Assembly: GCA_023475265.1 (NCBI GenBank)
Contig: JAMCWE010000199.1
Coordinates: 1 to 43,425 of the forward strand
DNA from: Bacteroidota bacterium
GTDB taxonomy: Bacteria > Bacteroidota > Ignavibacteria > Ignavibacteriales > Ignavibacteriaceae
Reading direction: 5' to 3'
DNA: 43,425 nucleotides
Positions within the stretch are counted from its first letter, which is position 1. Every line of letters starts with the position of its first letter. Below, one piece after another: positions 34,652-43,202 of the stretch. The position numbers were made by a program, and so were the translations under genes. Under the pieces are notes generated by a model, which had not been told where the DNA came from, searched no databases, and was given only the letters and a program-made list of their open reading frames with translations.

Positions 34652-36192
34652 TGTTTTACGATAAGAAAAAATATATTCAGCTTTACGGAGAGTTGTTTAA
34701 TGAAGTTCAGTCTAAAAAAATCTTTAAGGATTCAAAAACCTTTGTAGATTCCATTCCCCAAAAAGACCCGCAGAATATTTTACAAGAATTTTTGTCTGAT
34801 AGATTCAAAAATACTTTTGATCTGAAAGATTTTGTACTCCATAATTTTAATTTGCCCGAAGAAGATAACATCAAATTAAATCTTCCTAAAAACAGAAGCA
34901 TGGAAGAACATATTATGATGATCTGGGATTTTCTCGTCAGAAAGCCGCTAGCTATTTACAATAATTATTCAACTTTGATTCCGCTGGTTGATGAATATAT
35001 TGTTCCCGGAGGCAGATTCAGAGAGATATATTATTGGGATAGTTATTTCACAATGCTCGGCCTTTATGCTTGCGGTAAATATGATATTATAAAAAAGATG
35101 ATAAATAATTTTTCATATCTCCTCGATAATTTTGGATTTATTCCAAATGGAAACAGAGTTTATTATTTGAGCAGATCCCAACCGCCATTCTATTCCTTAA
35201 TGATAAATCTTCTCCAAAAAATTAATAACAACAAAAAAACGGATTCTTATTTTGTATCTCTTTTAGAAAAGGAATATAATTTTTGGATGAAATCGGAAGA
35301 GAATGAGTTATTAAAAATGAATAAGCACATTAGAGTTGTAAAAGTATCTGAAGAAAATTTTTTAAACAGATATTTTGATTCTGAAAATATTCCGCGGGAA
35401 GAATCTTTTTCTGAAGACAGCATACTTGCATCAAAAGTAAATGGTGTAAGCAAAGAGAATATTTACAGGAATATAAGAGCGGCTGCAGAATCCGGATGGG
35501 ATTTTTCAAGCCGTTGGTTTGATGATGGGAAAAATTTATCTACCATAAATACAACTGATATTCTTCCGCTTGATCTGAACTGCCTGCTGGGATATTATGA
35601 GCAGTTCCTTTCCAGCTTGTACGAGATTTCAAAAAATAAATTTAAAAGCGAATTATTTAGAGAGCGGTTTGAAGTACGACTTAAACTTATCCGAAGCAAA
35701 TTTTGGAATGAAGATAAAGGTTACTTTTTTGATTATGACCATAAAGAAGGTAAACTGAAAAACACATATTCGTTAGCCGGTATGTACCCGTTGTTCTTTG
35801 GTTTTGCAGAAAAGCATCAAGCTGAAGAAGCAGCTAAAAACCTTGAAAATATTTTCTTAAAAGAAGGCGGACTTTCTACAACAAACAATAATACTTCGCA
35901 GCAATGGGATGCACCCAACGGATGGGCGCCTCTGCAATGGATTTCTATAATCGGATTAAGAAATTATGAGTTTAATCAGACAGCGGATAAAATTAAAACC
36001 AGATGGCTCCAACTAAACGAATCGGTATTTGAACAAACGGGAAGGATGTTCGAAAAATATAATACCGAGGATATCAAACTTTACGGAGGAGGTGGAGAAT
36101 ATCCTTTGCAGGATGGCTTTGGATGGACTAATGGCGTAGACCTGGCGTTAATAAAAAATTTGGATTATGAATTTGTAACAGGCCGTTTATAA
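34651..36192 (+). CDS. Cytoplasmic trehalase, GH37
   Basis: A 513-residue GH37 enzyme that splits trehalose into two glucose units. Both trehalase signatures are present: PGGRFREIYYWDSYF (about residues 115-129) and QWDAPNGWAPLQW. Catalytic residues are recognisable in RAAAESGWDFSSRWF (Asp general acid) and in FEKYN (Glu), followed by GGGGEYPLQDGFGWTNG. No signal peptide exists, so it acts inside the cell on trehalose imported by the preceding MFS protein. I use the ATG at 34651, which has AAGGAAG upstream and overlaps the transporter stop. The N-terminal 60 residues are a helical extension. Confidence 0.95.
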   Translation: MFYDKKKYIQLYGELFNEVQSKKIFKDSKTFVDSIPQKDPQNILQEFLSDRFKNTFDLKDFVLHNFNLPEEDNIKLNLPKNRSMEEHIMMIWDFLVRKPLAIYNNYSTLIPLVDEYIVPGGRFREIYYWDSYFTMLGLYACGKYDIIKKMINNFSYLLDNFGFIPNGNRVYYLSRSQPPFYSLMINLLQKINNNKKTDSYFVSLLEKEYNFWMKSEENELLKMNKHIRVVKVSEENFLNRYFDSENIPREESFSEDSILASKVNGVSKENIYRNIRAAAESGWDFSSRWFDDGKNLSTINTTDILPLDLNCLLGYYEQFLSSLYEISKNKFKSELFRERFEVRLKLIRSKFWNEDKGYFFDYDHKEGKLKNTYSLAGMYPLFFGFAEKHQAEEAAKNLENIFLKEGGLSTTNNNTSQQWDAPNGWAPLQWISIIGLRNYEFNQTADKIKTRWLQLNESVFEQTGRMFEKYNTEDIKLYGGGGEYPLQDGFGWTNGVDLALIKNLDYEFVTGRL

Positions 36193-36276
36193 AAATAATT
36201 ATTTAATGAATATTGATCGTCAATCCAAAATTATCCTGTTCAATAAGTATTAATATTTATACTCAAAAGTAATTCT

Positions 36277-36426
36277 TTAAGAAACATTTATATTTATCTG
36301 ACCGTTAGTAATAGTCGGCTCAATTATATTGGAGCCATTTATAACTAGCATATTCATTCCATTGTTCCCATAGTTATTTACGAATGATAAAGCATTATTG
36401 ATTGATTCTTCCCTGGAATTATCCAT
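36277..36426 (-). CDS. Small hypothetical protein (49 aa)
   Basis: A short ORF in the gap after the trehalase gene. It starts at an ATG with a strong ribosome-binding site, GGGGAG, five bases upstream, and stops with TAA at 36277-36279. The product is Asn/Gly-rich (residues 10-25 include NALSFVNNYGNNGMNM) and ends in a beta-prone segment NGSNIIEPTITNGQINI. It has no signal peptide or membrane helix. No family is recognised. It runs antisense to its neighbours and would be missed by a 60-codon cutoff. Confidence 0.5.
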   Translation of the reverse strand: MDNSREESINNALSFVNNYGNNGMNMLVINGSNIIEPTITNGQININVS

Positions 36427-36528
36427 TACTACTCCCCTATTCTTATTTATTATAACTCACGTCAAATATCAGTAGAAAAAAATATATTTAATAATAAAAA
36501 TTTCTCAACTTATAATTTGGTGATAATC

Positions 36529-37029
36529 ATGGCAATAAATATTCTAGCCCAAAGATTCTTAAAAGAATTAGAAGCTGAAACTAATTCATCGCGTAAATGT
36601 TTAGAAAGAATTCCTGAAAAACTTTTTACATGGAAGCCTCATGAGAAATCAATGACAATGGGCTACCTAGCGTTGCTCGTTGCTGAAATACCAAGATGGA
36701 TAACTTTTATTATTGAAAAATCCGAAATTGATTTTGTAACATTTAAACATTTTGAACCAAAGACAACCGATGAATTAGTTAAACATTTTGATGAAAATAT
36801 TATTGGCGCTAAAAAAGCTCTGCAGAATATTTCGGATGATGAATTGTCTAAAATGTTCTATCTTAAAAATAATGGCGCAACTCTTTTTAGTTCATCAAAA
36901 TTGGATAATGTTGAATCTTCCATAAATCATCTTGTTCATCACCGCGGGCAATTAACTGTTTACATGCGGCTGAACGATATTCCCGTTCCTTCTATTTATG
37001 GGCCTTCGGCGGATGAAAAAAGTTTTTAG
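36529..37029 (+). CDS. DinB-family protein
   Basis: I take the ATG at 36529, with GGTGA five bases before it; a TTG 12 bases upstream is less likely. The 166-residue protein fits the DinB/YfiT-like four-helix bundle: an N-terminal helix LAQRFLKELEAETNSSRKC, the segment ERIPEKLFTWKPHEKSMTMGYLA with a conserved His, and HLVHHRGQLTVYMRLNDIPVPSIYGPS near the C terminus. The His residues form the metal site used by members that act as thiol-dependent transferases or hydrolases. The specific substrate is unknown. It stands alone. Confidence 0.88.
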   Translation: MAINILAQRFLKELEAETNSSRKCLERIPEKLFTWKPHEKSMTMGYLALLVAEIPRWITFIIEKSEIDFVTFKHFEPKTTDELVKHFDENIIGAKKALQNISDDELSKMFYLKNNGATLFSSSKLDNVESSINHLVHHRGQLTVYMRLNDIPVPSIYGPSADEKSF

Positions 37030-37284
37030 ATGATAATTCGAAAGTAAAGTTATAGGCTTGTGAAAATATTTGGTGTTTATGTTTTTGACGAACTTAGAAA
37101 ATCAATCGGTTGAATTTTAATTCAGTCAATGATGAGTTTATACTTTTTACACTTAATAAAGGATTTATAAATTTTATTATAATCATAAAAATAAATTTCT
37201 ACAATTTACAAGCGCACAGCTAATTCATAGAAATGTATTATTAGTTTTTAATTATAATAAATAATACTGTAGTATTTTAAGTTA

Positions 37285-37767
37285 TTAATTTGAGTTCCCA
37301 GAGACCTTACAAGTCGGGACATGATGAATTTTGAAGTTACAAGAATTTGCGATGAAACATAATTCATGTGCTTTTTCATGAAGTTCATTTGCTTTCTCAA
37401 TCATTGATTTCTCTGTTACTGTAACAATTGGATAAAGAGTTACTTCTGTAAAGTGCCCGCTGCCGTTGGCTGCTTCTATCATTGTTCCATGCGGATTATC
37501 TTCATAATCTAAAACTACAACCCCGGAGTCGGCACACAAGTGCAAATATGAAAGCATATGACACGATGATAATGCTGCAACTAATAATTCTTCAGGATTA
37601 TATTTAGTTTTGTCACCGCGAAACTCCGGATCTGAAGAACAAAAAATATCCGGCTTATTTTCAACAGTTATGATATGACTTCTTTCATAAGAACGATAAT
37701 TAGAAGTTCCTTCGCCCCTGTTACCTGTCCATTTTACATTTAAGGTATATTGATGTTTTTTATCCAT
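37285..37767 (-). CDS. OsmC/Ohr-family peroxiredoxin-like protein
   Basis: A 160-residue OsmC-family protein. The catalytic region reads NPEELLVAALSSCHMLSYLHLC (Cys around residue 69). A second conserved Cys sits in HELCFIANSCNFKI near residues 135-143. The N-terminal beta sheet and WTG...GEGTSNYRSYERSH opening are typical. These proteins reduce organic hydroperoxides with the two-Cys pair. The gene is 110 bases downstream of the AhpD-like gene and could form a small oxidative-stress group with it. Confidence 0.92.
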   Translation of the reverse strand: MDKKHQYTLNVKWTGNRGEGTSNYRSYERSHIITVENKPDIFCSSDPEFRGDKTKYNPEELLVAALSSCHMLSYLHLCADSGVVVLDYEDNPHGTMIEAANGSGHFTEVTLYPIVTVTEKSMIEKANELHEKAHELCFIANSCNFKIHHVPTCKVSGNSN

Positions 37768-37877
37768 TATTATTTCCTGGTTATTATTTAGAGTTGATTA
37801 AAGAGCTAAAAATAAAAGCCGCGATCAAGATCAATGAAATATAAATTACTTGGAACAAAATTTAATCATCATGAAAA

Positions 37878-38321
37878 TTAATCTTCATATTGCGAATGAA
37901 TACTTATTGCAATTCTGTTCCAAGAATTTATTGTAACATTTATCATTATTATTTCTGAAATCGCCAGAGGGTCGAAATATTTAATAAGATTATTATAAGC
38001 TTCATCAGACAGCCCGTTTATTGAAATGTTTGTTAATTCTTCCGTAGCTGCCAGCAAAGCTCTTTCTTCTTCGCTGAAAAGGGACGACTCACGCCAAGCG
38101 CTTAATGCATAAATTCGTCTTTCTGATTCTCCAAGATTTCTTGCGTCCTTTGTATGCATATCAATACAATATGCACAGCCGTTTATTTGAGAAGCTCTTA
38201 TTTTTATCATCTCTTTATAAAGTGGATTTAATTTTGCACTGGCTATATAATTTTCAAGGGCCATCATTGCGGTGTATGCGTTTGGTGAAACATCTTTTTT
38301 GCTGATTCTTTTATTAAGCAT
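37878..38321 (-). CDS. AhpD-like carboxymuconolactone decarboxylase family protein
   Basis: A 147-residue all-helical protein of the AhpD/CMD family. The key segment is SQINGCAYCIDMHTKDARNLGE, whose CxxC plus downstream His is the redox centre of alkylhydroperoxidase AhpD-like members; a decarboxylase role is therefore less likely. It lies 27 bases downstream of the PNPOx-like gene and upstream of OsmC. A thiol-peroxide detoxifying role agrees with the neighbours. Confidence 0.9.
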   Translation of the reverse strand: MLNKRISKKDVSPNAYTAMMALENYIASAKLNPLYKEMIKIRASQINGCAYCIDMHTKDARNLGESERRIYALSAWRESSLFSEEERALLAATEELTNISINGLSDEAYNNLIKYFDPLAISEIIMINVTINSWNRIAISIHSQYED

Positions 38322-38348
38322 TTTCTACTCCTATGATAAATTGATTGA

Positions 38349-39011
38349 TTATTTTTCGTGCTTTCTTCTATAATGTTTAATATAGTCCGGCAAGGATATG
38401 TTTTCTTTAAATTCTAAACTGGGAACCGGTTCTTCTGCAATCACTTTAAGCGGAAGTATGCCTGACCAAACATTCAAATTCAGATCTTCTTCATCATCTA
38501 CAGAAGGTCCTGTTCTAATCTTAGCAGATGCTTCATCTATTTTCAAAGAAAAAACTGATGTTGCATTCAGTTCCTTTTCATTTGGTTTTCTTACTTCATT
38601 CCATCTTCCGGCTATAATATGTTCCATAATTATTTCCAGCGCATAAGTCTTTTCTCCTTTGCTGAGAATTTCTTCAGGCTTTCCGAAAATTACCACCGAC
38701 CTGTAATTTACCGAATGATGAAAAGCCGACCTCGCAAGTACAAGCCCATCAACAAGTGTTACAGAGATGCTGATATCATCGCCTGAAGAAAATGATTTTA
38801 GCATACGGCTGTTCTTAGAGCCGTGTATGAAAATTAAATTGTCTTTCCTGCCGTACGCTGTTGGAATTATATAAACCTGATCGTCAATTTTAAATCCAAC
38901 ATGGCATACAAAGGCCTCATCCAGAATATTATTGATTACATTTATATCATAGGAAGCCCTTTTAGGAAGACGGTTAATTTTTGTTCTATTTGTAATAGAT
39001 ATATTTTTCAT
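38349..39011 (-). CDS. PNPOx-like flavin-binding protein
   Basis: A 220-residue split-barrel protein of the pyridoxamine 5'-phosphate oxidase-like superfamily (COG3467/NimA-like). Visible features are LDEAFVCHVGFKIDDQVYIIPTAYGRKDNLIFIHG, then SRMLKSF and ARSAFHHSVNYRSVVIFGKPEEI. It probably binds FMN. Whether it oxidises pyridoxine vitamers or reduces other substrates is unclear. It is 13 bases downstream of the DMT transporter gene and is divergent from a MocR/PdxR-type regulator, which often controls B6-related genes. Confidence 0.88.
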   Translation of the reverse strand: MKNISITNRTKINRLPKRASYDINVINNILDEAFVCHVGFKIDDQVYIIPTAYGRKDNLIFIHGSKNSRMLKSFSSGDDISISVTLVDGLVLARSAFHHSVNYRSVVIFGKPEEILSKGEKTYALEIIMEHIIAGRWNEVRKPNEKELNATSVFSLKIDEASAKIRTGPSVDDEEDLNLNVWSGILPLKVIAEEPVPSLEFKENISLPDYIKHYRRKHEK

Positions 39012-39024
39012 ATTATACTTTCAA

Positions 39025-39942
39025 TTAATCAAGCAGTTCTGCTTTAACTTCAATCTTGTTTATAGATTTACTTTCAGTTGATTTCCAATTTACAACTATC
39101 AAACTCAATAATATTAGAACTCCTCCCATTATCAATTGCCAGGTAATTTGTTCATTCAGAAAAATTACGCCAAGTAAAACTCCACCCAACGGAAAAATAT
39201 ATGTAACCATAGTTGAACGTGTTGGGCCAATTTCATGAATAAGATAAAATGCCATAAGAAATGCTAAGCCTGAACCAATTATGCCGAGGAACAATAAAGC
39301 AATCCAGGTTAATCTCAATTCAGGCAGATGAACCGGACTTTCTGAAATAAATGCTGTAAGCCACATAATAATTGAAGCGGAAAACATCGGAATAGTACTT
39401 CGTAATATTCCCGGCATATTTTGAGTAGTCTTTCTGATGAACACCGCGCTTCCTGCATAAAATATGGATGCAAGTACTACAGCGGCTTCACCAAACAAAG
39501 TGCTTGAAGATGCGCCGGTATCTTTACTGAGTAATATAATAACGCCTGCAAAGCCCGTCAATAATCCCAAAATTTTTAACAATGTCACCTTATCATCATT
39601 CAAAAAATAATGTGCCATAAAAATTGTGAAAAGCGGCACTGTTGCATCCAGAATAGAAGCAACAGATGAGTCGATTGATTTTTCGCCCCACGTAATTAGG
39701 AAAAATGGGGCGGCAAAATTTGTTATACCAAGAATAAGAAGCGGCCACCATTCTTTTAAAGTACGCGGCAATTTTACTGGCTGAATAAAAATTACTACAA
39801 TTCCGAAAAGAAACCCAAGTGAGACGCGGACCGCAACCAGCAAGGCAGGACCTACTTCCCTTATTGCCAGCTTGATCCACATAAAGGAAGAACTCCAAAT
39901 AACACCAAGCAAAATAAAAACGATCCAATGTTTGAGTTTCAA
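39025..39942 (-). CDS. EamA/DMT-family transporter
   Basis: A 305-residue inner-membrane protein with ten predicted helices arranged as two five-helix EamA repeats. The WSSSFMWIKLAIREVGPALLVAVR opening and GTYIFPLGGVLLGVIFLNE-like segment (TYIFPLGGVLLGVIFLNE) near the end are characteristic. Such proteins export amino acids, metabolites or vitamers. It is the first gene of the leftward operon with the flavin and AhpD-like genes, and starts 360 bases from the divergent MocR-type regulator that probably controls it. Confidence 0.92.
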   Translation of the reverse strand: MKLKHWIVFILLGVIWSSSFMWIKLAIREVGPALLVAVRVSLGFLFGIVVIFIQPVKLPRTLKEWWPLLILGITNFAAPFFLITWGEKSIDSSVASILDATVPLFTIFMAHYFLNDDKVTLLKILGLLTGFAGVIILLSKDTGASSSTLFGEAAVVLASIFYAGSAVFIRKTTQNMPGILRSTIPMFSASIIMWLTAFISESPVHLPELRLTWIALLFLGIIGSGLAFLMAFYLIHEIGPTRSTMVTYIFPLGGVLLGVIFLNEQITWQLIMGGVLILLSLIVVNWKSTESKSINKIEVKAELLD

Positions 39943-40076
39943 TTTTGTAATCCTTTTTTACTTAATAAGCGAGTTTGAAATTAAATGTTATTTTAAAAAG
40001 TTATTTCCGCAAAATTTCTAGATCAAAAGTAAGATGCGAAAGGTCTTTCTGAAAGAGCCATTATTTTATAAATTAA

Positions 40077-40089
40077 TGGTACCACTTTT
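40077..40089. promoter_or_regulatory. Candidate MocR/PdxR box in divergent promoter region
   Basis: TGGTACCA (40077-40084) is a perfect palindrome. Read on the minus strand the site is AAAAGTGGTACCA, which contains AAAGTGG, the start of published PdxR-type boxes (AAAGTGGWCTA-like). It is centrally placed between the DMT operon and the MocR-type gene (39943-40302). I saw no clear second copy. The rest of this gap shows no gene. Confidence 0.4.
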
Positions 40090-40302
40090 TATGACGATTA
40101 AAACACATTGCTTTGAAAGATCATCTAAAATTAACCTATAAGTATAGGATTTCTTAAATGCATCAACTTTGATATGATATACAACAAGCCGATATTTTTA
40201 AATGTGCATGTTTAAATTATTAAAGCAATCAATCATTTAAATTTAATCAAACACTTTATAGTTTTTTATTGATCATTAAAACGAAAATAATAAAAAAATA
40301 AT

Positions 40303-41799
40303 ATGCCTAAACAAATAGAAGAGCTGCCGTTAGTTGGTATCCAGCTGAATTTTTCTTCCGATGTTCCTCTATATAAACAGCTTTATACTTTATTAAGAGA
40401 AGCTATATTAACAGGAAGATTTAAAGGAGGCCAAAAGCTGCCTGGCACTCGTACATTTTCCAATGAATTAAATATTTCCCGCAACACTGTTGTACAAGCG
40501 TTCGAACAATTAATAATTGAAGGATATTTAACAGGAAAAATTGGAGCGGGAACATTTATTACAAACGATATACCTGACAAAATATTTGACAGCAGAAAAA
40601 CTCAGCCGTCAACTAAAAATAAAATAAAATCAACTAACTTTAACATAGGAAAAAAAAATGTCCATTCTAATTTAATTCACAGGAATATCTTTGAAGATAA
40701 AATTATTCCATTTCAAAATGGCTTGCCCTCGCTTGAAGATTTCCCGTTTTCAACTTGGCTGAAGATTATAAATAGAAACGGAACTTATTTGCCTTATCTT
40801 CAATTCGGGTATAAAGATTCTACTGGATATAAACCATTAAAAGATGCTGTAGCAAATTACCTCCAGACATACAGAGCTGTAAATTGTACAGCGGAACAAA
40901 TTGTAATTATCAACGGTTCACAGCAAGGTTTAGACTTAATCAGCCGCGTAATGTTGAAAGAGAAAAAAAATGTTTTGCTTGAGGATCCAGGCTATTTTGG
41001 GACAAGAGCATCAGTACTTTCTGCTAAAGTAAATATATTTCCCGTGCCGGTTGATGAGGACGGAATTAATATTGATTATGCTATTAAGAATTATCCCAAG
41101 TCTGATTTCATTTATACCACTCCATCCCATCAATTTCCGCTTGGCACTACCTTGAGCATTTCCAGAAGATTGAAACTTCTTGAATATGCTAAAAAAAATA
41201 ATGCTTGGATTATTGAAGACGATTATGATAGTGAATTTAGATATAACGGAAGCCCTCTTCCCTCACTTCAAGGGATGGACAAATTTAATCGCATTCTTTA
41301 CATCGGTACATTTAGCAAGGTTTTATTTCCGGGTCTAAGATTGGGATATCTAGTTCTTCCTTCTGTAGAAATGGTAGAGCCGTTTGCGGTTGCAAAATCA
41401 ATAGCTGATAGGCAGAGCCCAATTTTTGATCAGATTGTTCTTTCAAAATTTATTGAAGAAGGGCATTTCACAAAACATATCAGAAAGATGAGAATGCTCT
41501 ACAAAGAAAGACAGGATTTTTTAATAGATGAAATTAAAAAAGAAATTGGAAATCTGTTAAAAGTAAATCCATCTAATGCAGGTATGCACATTGTAGCATG
41601 GCTGCCGGAAAAATATAATGATAAGAAAGTTTCCTCTTTAGCAAAAGAAAATAATTTAATTGTCTATCCCCTCTCTGAATATAAATTAAGATTTAATCAA
41701 AAGCCGGCGTTGGTTATCGGGTATACCGGTTTCAATAAAAATAAACTAAAGGCAGGTGTTTTTAGATTAAAGAAAATTTTAACTTCATATAAAAATTAA
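40303..41799 (+). CDS. MocR/PdxR-type regulator (GntR HTH + aminotransferase fold)
   Basis: A 498-residue two-domain regulator. The N-terminal GntR-type winged helix (about 25-90) includes LYKQLYTLLREAILTGRFKG and LPGTRTFSNELNISRNTVVQ. A linker leads to a class-I aminotransferase-like domain (about 130-498). There the PLP-binding Lys lies in YIGTFSKVLFPGLRLGY, preceded by IIEDDYDSEFRY with the Asp that contacts the cofactor ring. Members sense PLP or PLP-amino-acid adducts and regulate vitamin B6, GABA or taurine genes. Divergence from a DMT exporter and a PNPOx-like gene suggests a B6-related response. Confidence 0.93.
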   Translation: MPKQIEELPLVGIQLNFSSDVPLYKQLYTLLREAILTGRFKGGQKLPGTRTFSNELNISRNTVVQAFEQLIIEGYLTGKIGAGTFITNDIPDKIFDSRKTQPSTKNKIKSTNFNIGKKNVHSNLIHRNIFEDKIIPFQNGLPSLEDFPFSTWLKIINRNGTYLPYLQFGYKDSTGYKPLKDAVANYLQTYRAVNCTAEQIVIINGSQQGLDLISRVMLKEKKNVLLEDPGYFGTRASVLSAKVNIFPVPVDEDGINIDYAIKNYPKSDFIYTTPSHQFPLGTTLSISRRLKLLEYAKKNNAWIIEDDYDSEFRYNGSPLPSLQGMDKFNRILYIGTFSKVLFPGLRLGYLVLPSVEMVEPFAVAKSIADRQSPIFDQIVLSKFIEEGHFTKHIRKMRMLYKERQDFLIDEIKKEIGNLLKVNPSNAGMHIVAWLPEKYNDKKVSSLAKENNLIVYPLSEYKLRFNQKPALVIGYTGFNKNKLKAGVFRLKKILTSYKN

Positions 41800-41826
41800 T
41801 TAATCAGCATTATAATTATTATTTCA

Positions 41827-42291
41827 TTACTCATTCATTTTAATAATTGACATATTATGGTTCAATTCTTTTAATTTGATAGACTTGGGATCTACTGAAG
41901 CTAAAGTATTAATTGCCTTCTTTAATTCAACTATGTTCTTTTCAGCTCTGATAATTATTTCTTCATGTATGCCTTTATCTTTCATATCCAAAATTAATAA
42001 CTGCATAGAAGATGTAGAGTTTTGAAGTACGTCCTGTATTGTTCGAATTGTTGCGCTGAATATTTCTACTCTTTCATTACTAATTTTTTCTTTTACGTTT
42101 ATATTATGCTGCCAAAATATTAATAGAACTACCAGCAGCAATGGAATGATCCAAAATAAATCTTTTTGAACCAGATACTGTAAAAAATCAAGAATGGGAT
42201 GCATACCTTTTATAAGGTTAAAGAATAGTACAGCTAAAATTACTATCGTAAAAATTAGTACTCGAAATAAATTATTTTTTAATACCTTCAT
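41827..42291 (-). CDS. Two-helix membrane protein with kinase-dimerisation-like helices
   Basis: A 154-residue protein with two membrane helices (about 8-26 and 44-60) and a cytoplasmic all-helical domain. Its segment IFSATIRTIQDVLQNSTSSMQLLILDM, then IHEEIIIRAEKNIVELKKAINTLASV, resembles the two-helix dimerisation domain of histidine kinases. A Gln-Asp stands where the phospho-His would be and no ATPase domain follows. It may modulate a true kinase or form a scaffold. It is antisense to its neighbours and has no operon. The fold assignment is inference from pattern. Confidence 0.75.
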   Translation of the reverse strand: MKVLKNNLFRVLIFTIVILAVLFFNLIKGMHPILDFLQYLVQKDLFWIIPLLLVVLLIFWQHNINVKEKISNERVEIFSATIRTIQDVLQNSTSSMQLLILDMKDKGIHEEIIIRAEKNIVELKKAINTLASVDPKSIKLKELNHNMSIIKMNE

Positions 42292-42758
42292 AAATATCCT
42301 GAATTACCTTTTGGAATTTTGTTTGCAGCTTTCAATTTTAACAAGAGCTTTAAATTTGAATTTGTTTTACAAAATATATTTTTATCTAACCTAACATTAT
42401 TACAAAAACAAAATTGAAAATATTATTTTTTTAAAAGATTTAATAAAGAATGGGCTTTATATAATCTTATAGGATTCGCAAACTAATTTAAGTAAAAATT
42501 ATTGAATAAATAAAGCTCCATCGCAATACCATCAAAGCGAATCACTTTAACTATTGGGAGGTTTAATTTTCAATTGATGAGAAACATGAATTCATTTTTT
42601 AAAGATTAAAAATAGGAATTTTTTTCGTTTTCAATCTAAGGAAATATGCTGAGTCGCACTCTTTTTATTTTTAAATAAAAAATAAATTGCTTAGCTTAAT
42701 TTCACTGTAAAACTCCATGATGATAATAACAATATCAACAAATTGAAATGAGGCGTAA
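42292..42758. other. Non-coding gap before the GNAT gene
   Basis: A/T-rich intergenic region between divergent genes. A GGGAGG at about 42555 precedes only a 10-codon ORF, which I do not call. No repeat or terminator stands out. It presumably holds two divergent promoters. Confidence 0.4.
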
Positions 42759-43202
42759 ATGAAATTTGATAAAATAACTATAAGGCAAGCTTCACCGGCA
42801 GATGCTGATCGAATCACTGACTTAAGTTTTCAATTAGGTTACAAAGTTTTACATCAAGAAATTTTGGAACGTCTACAAAAAATAATTATTAAAGATAATA
42901 CCGCTGTATTTGTCGCAGTATATAACAATCAAGTTGTCGGTTGGATTCAAGTTAGTAAAAGGTCTGCAATTGAAACCGGTGAGTTAGCGGAAATTACCGG
43001 CCTTGTTGTAGATGAGAAAATTCGCGGACAAGGAATTGGCAAAAGTCTGGTATTAAAATCTGAAGACTGGGCAAGAGATAATGGTTTTACTTCAATTAGA
43101 GTTCGCACAAATATCATCAGAGTAGATACTCATTATTTCTATAAAGGTATCGGGTTTGAGGAAAAGAAAAAGCAAACCGTATTCCAGAAAAAACTGGTAT
43201 AA
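42759..43202 (+). CDS. GNAT-family N-acetyltransferase
   Basis: A 147-residue acetyltransferase. The acetyl-CoA-binding motif A is clear: EITGLVVDEKIRGQGIGKSLV (Q/R-x-x-G-x-G/A form RGQGIG), followed by a helix. ITIRQASPADADRITDL opens the fold, and FYKGIGFEEKKKQTVFQKKL closes it, with the Tyr that often protonates CoA. A GAGG sits before the ATG. The acceptor substrate cannot be told. The last 220 bases of the window show nothing further. Confidence 0.92.
   Translation: MKFDKITIRQASPADADRITDLSFQLGYKVLHQEILERLQKIIIKDNTAVFVAVYNNQVVGWIQVSKRSAIETGELAEITGLVVDEKIRGQGIGKSLVLKSEDWARDNGFTSIRVRTNIIRVDTHYFYKGIGFEEKKKQTVFQKKLV

Noticed and set aside
42555-42610. GGGAGG followed by a 10-codon ORF
   Set aside because: The spacing to the ATG is too long and the ORF too short to support a gene.
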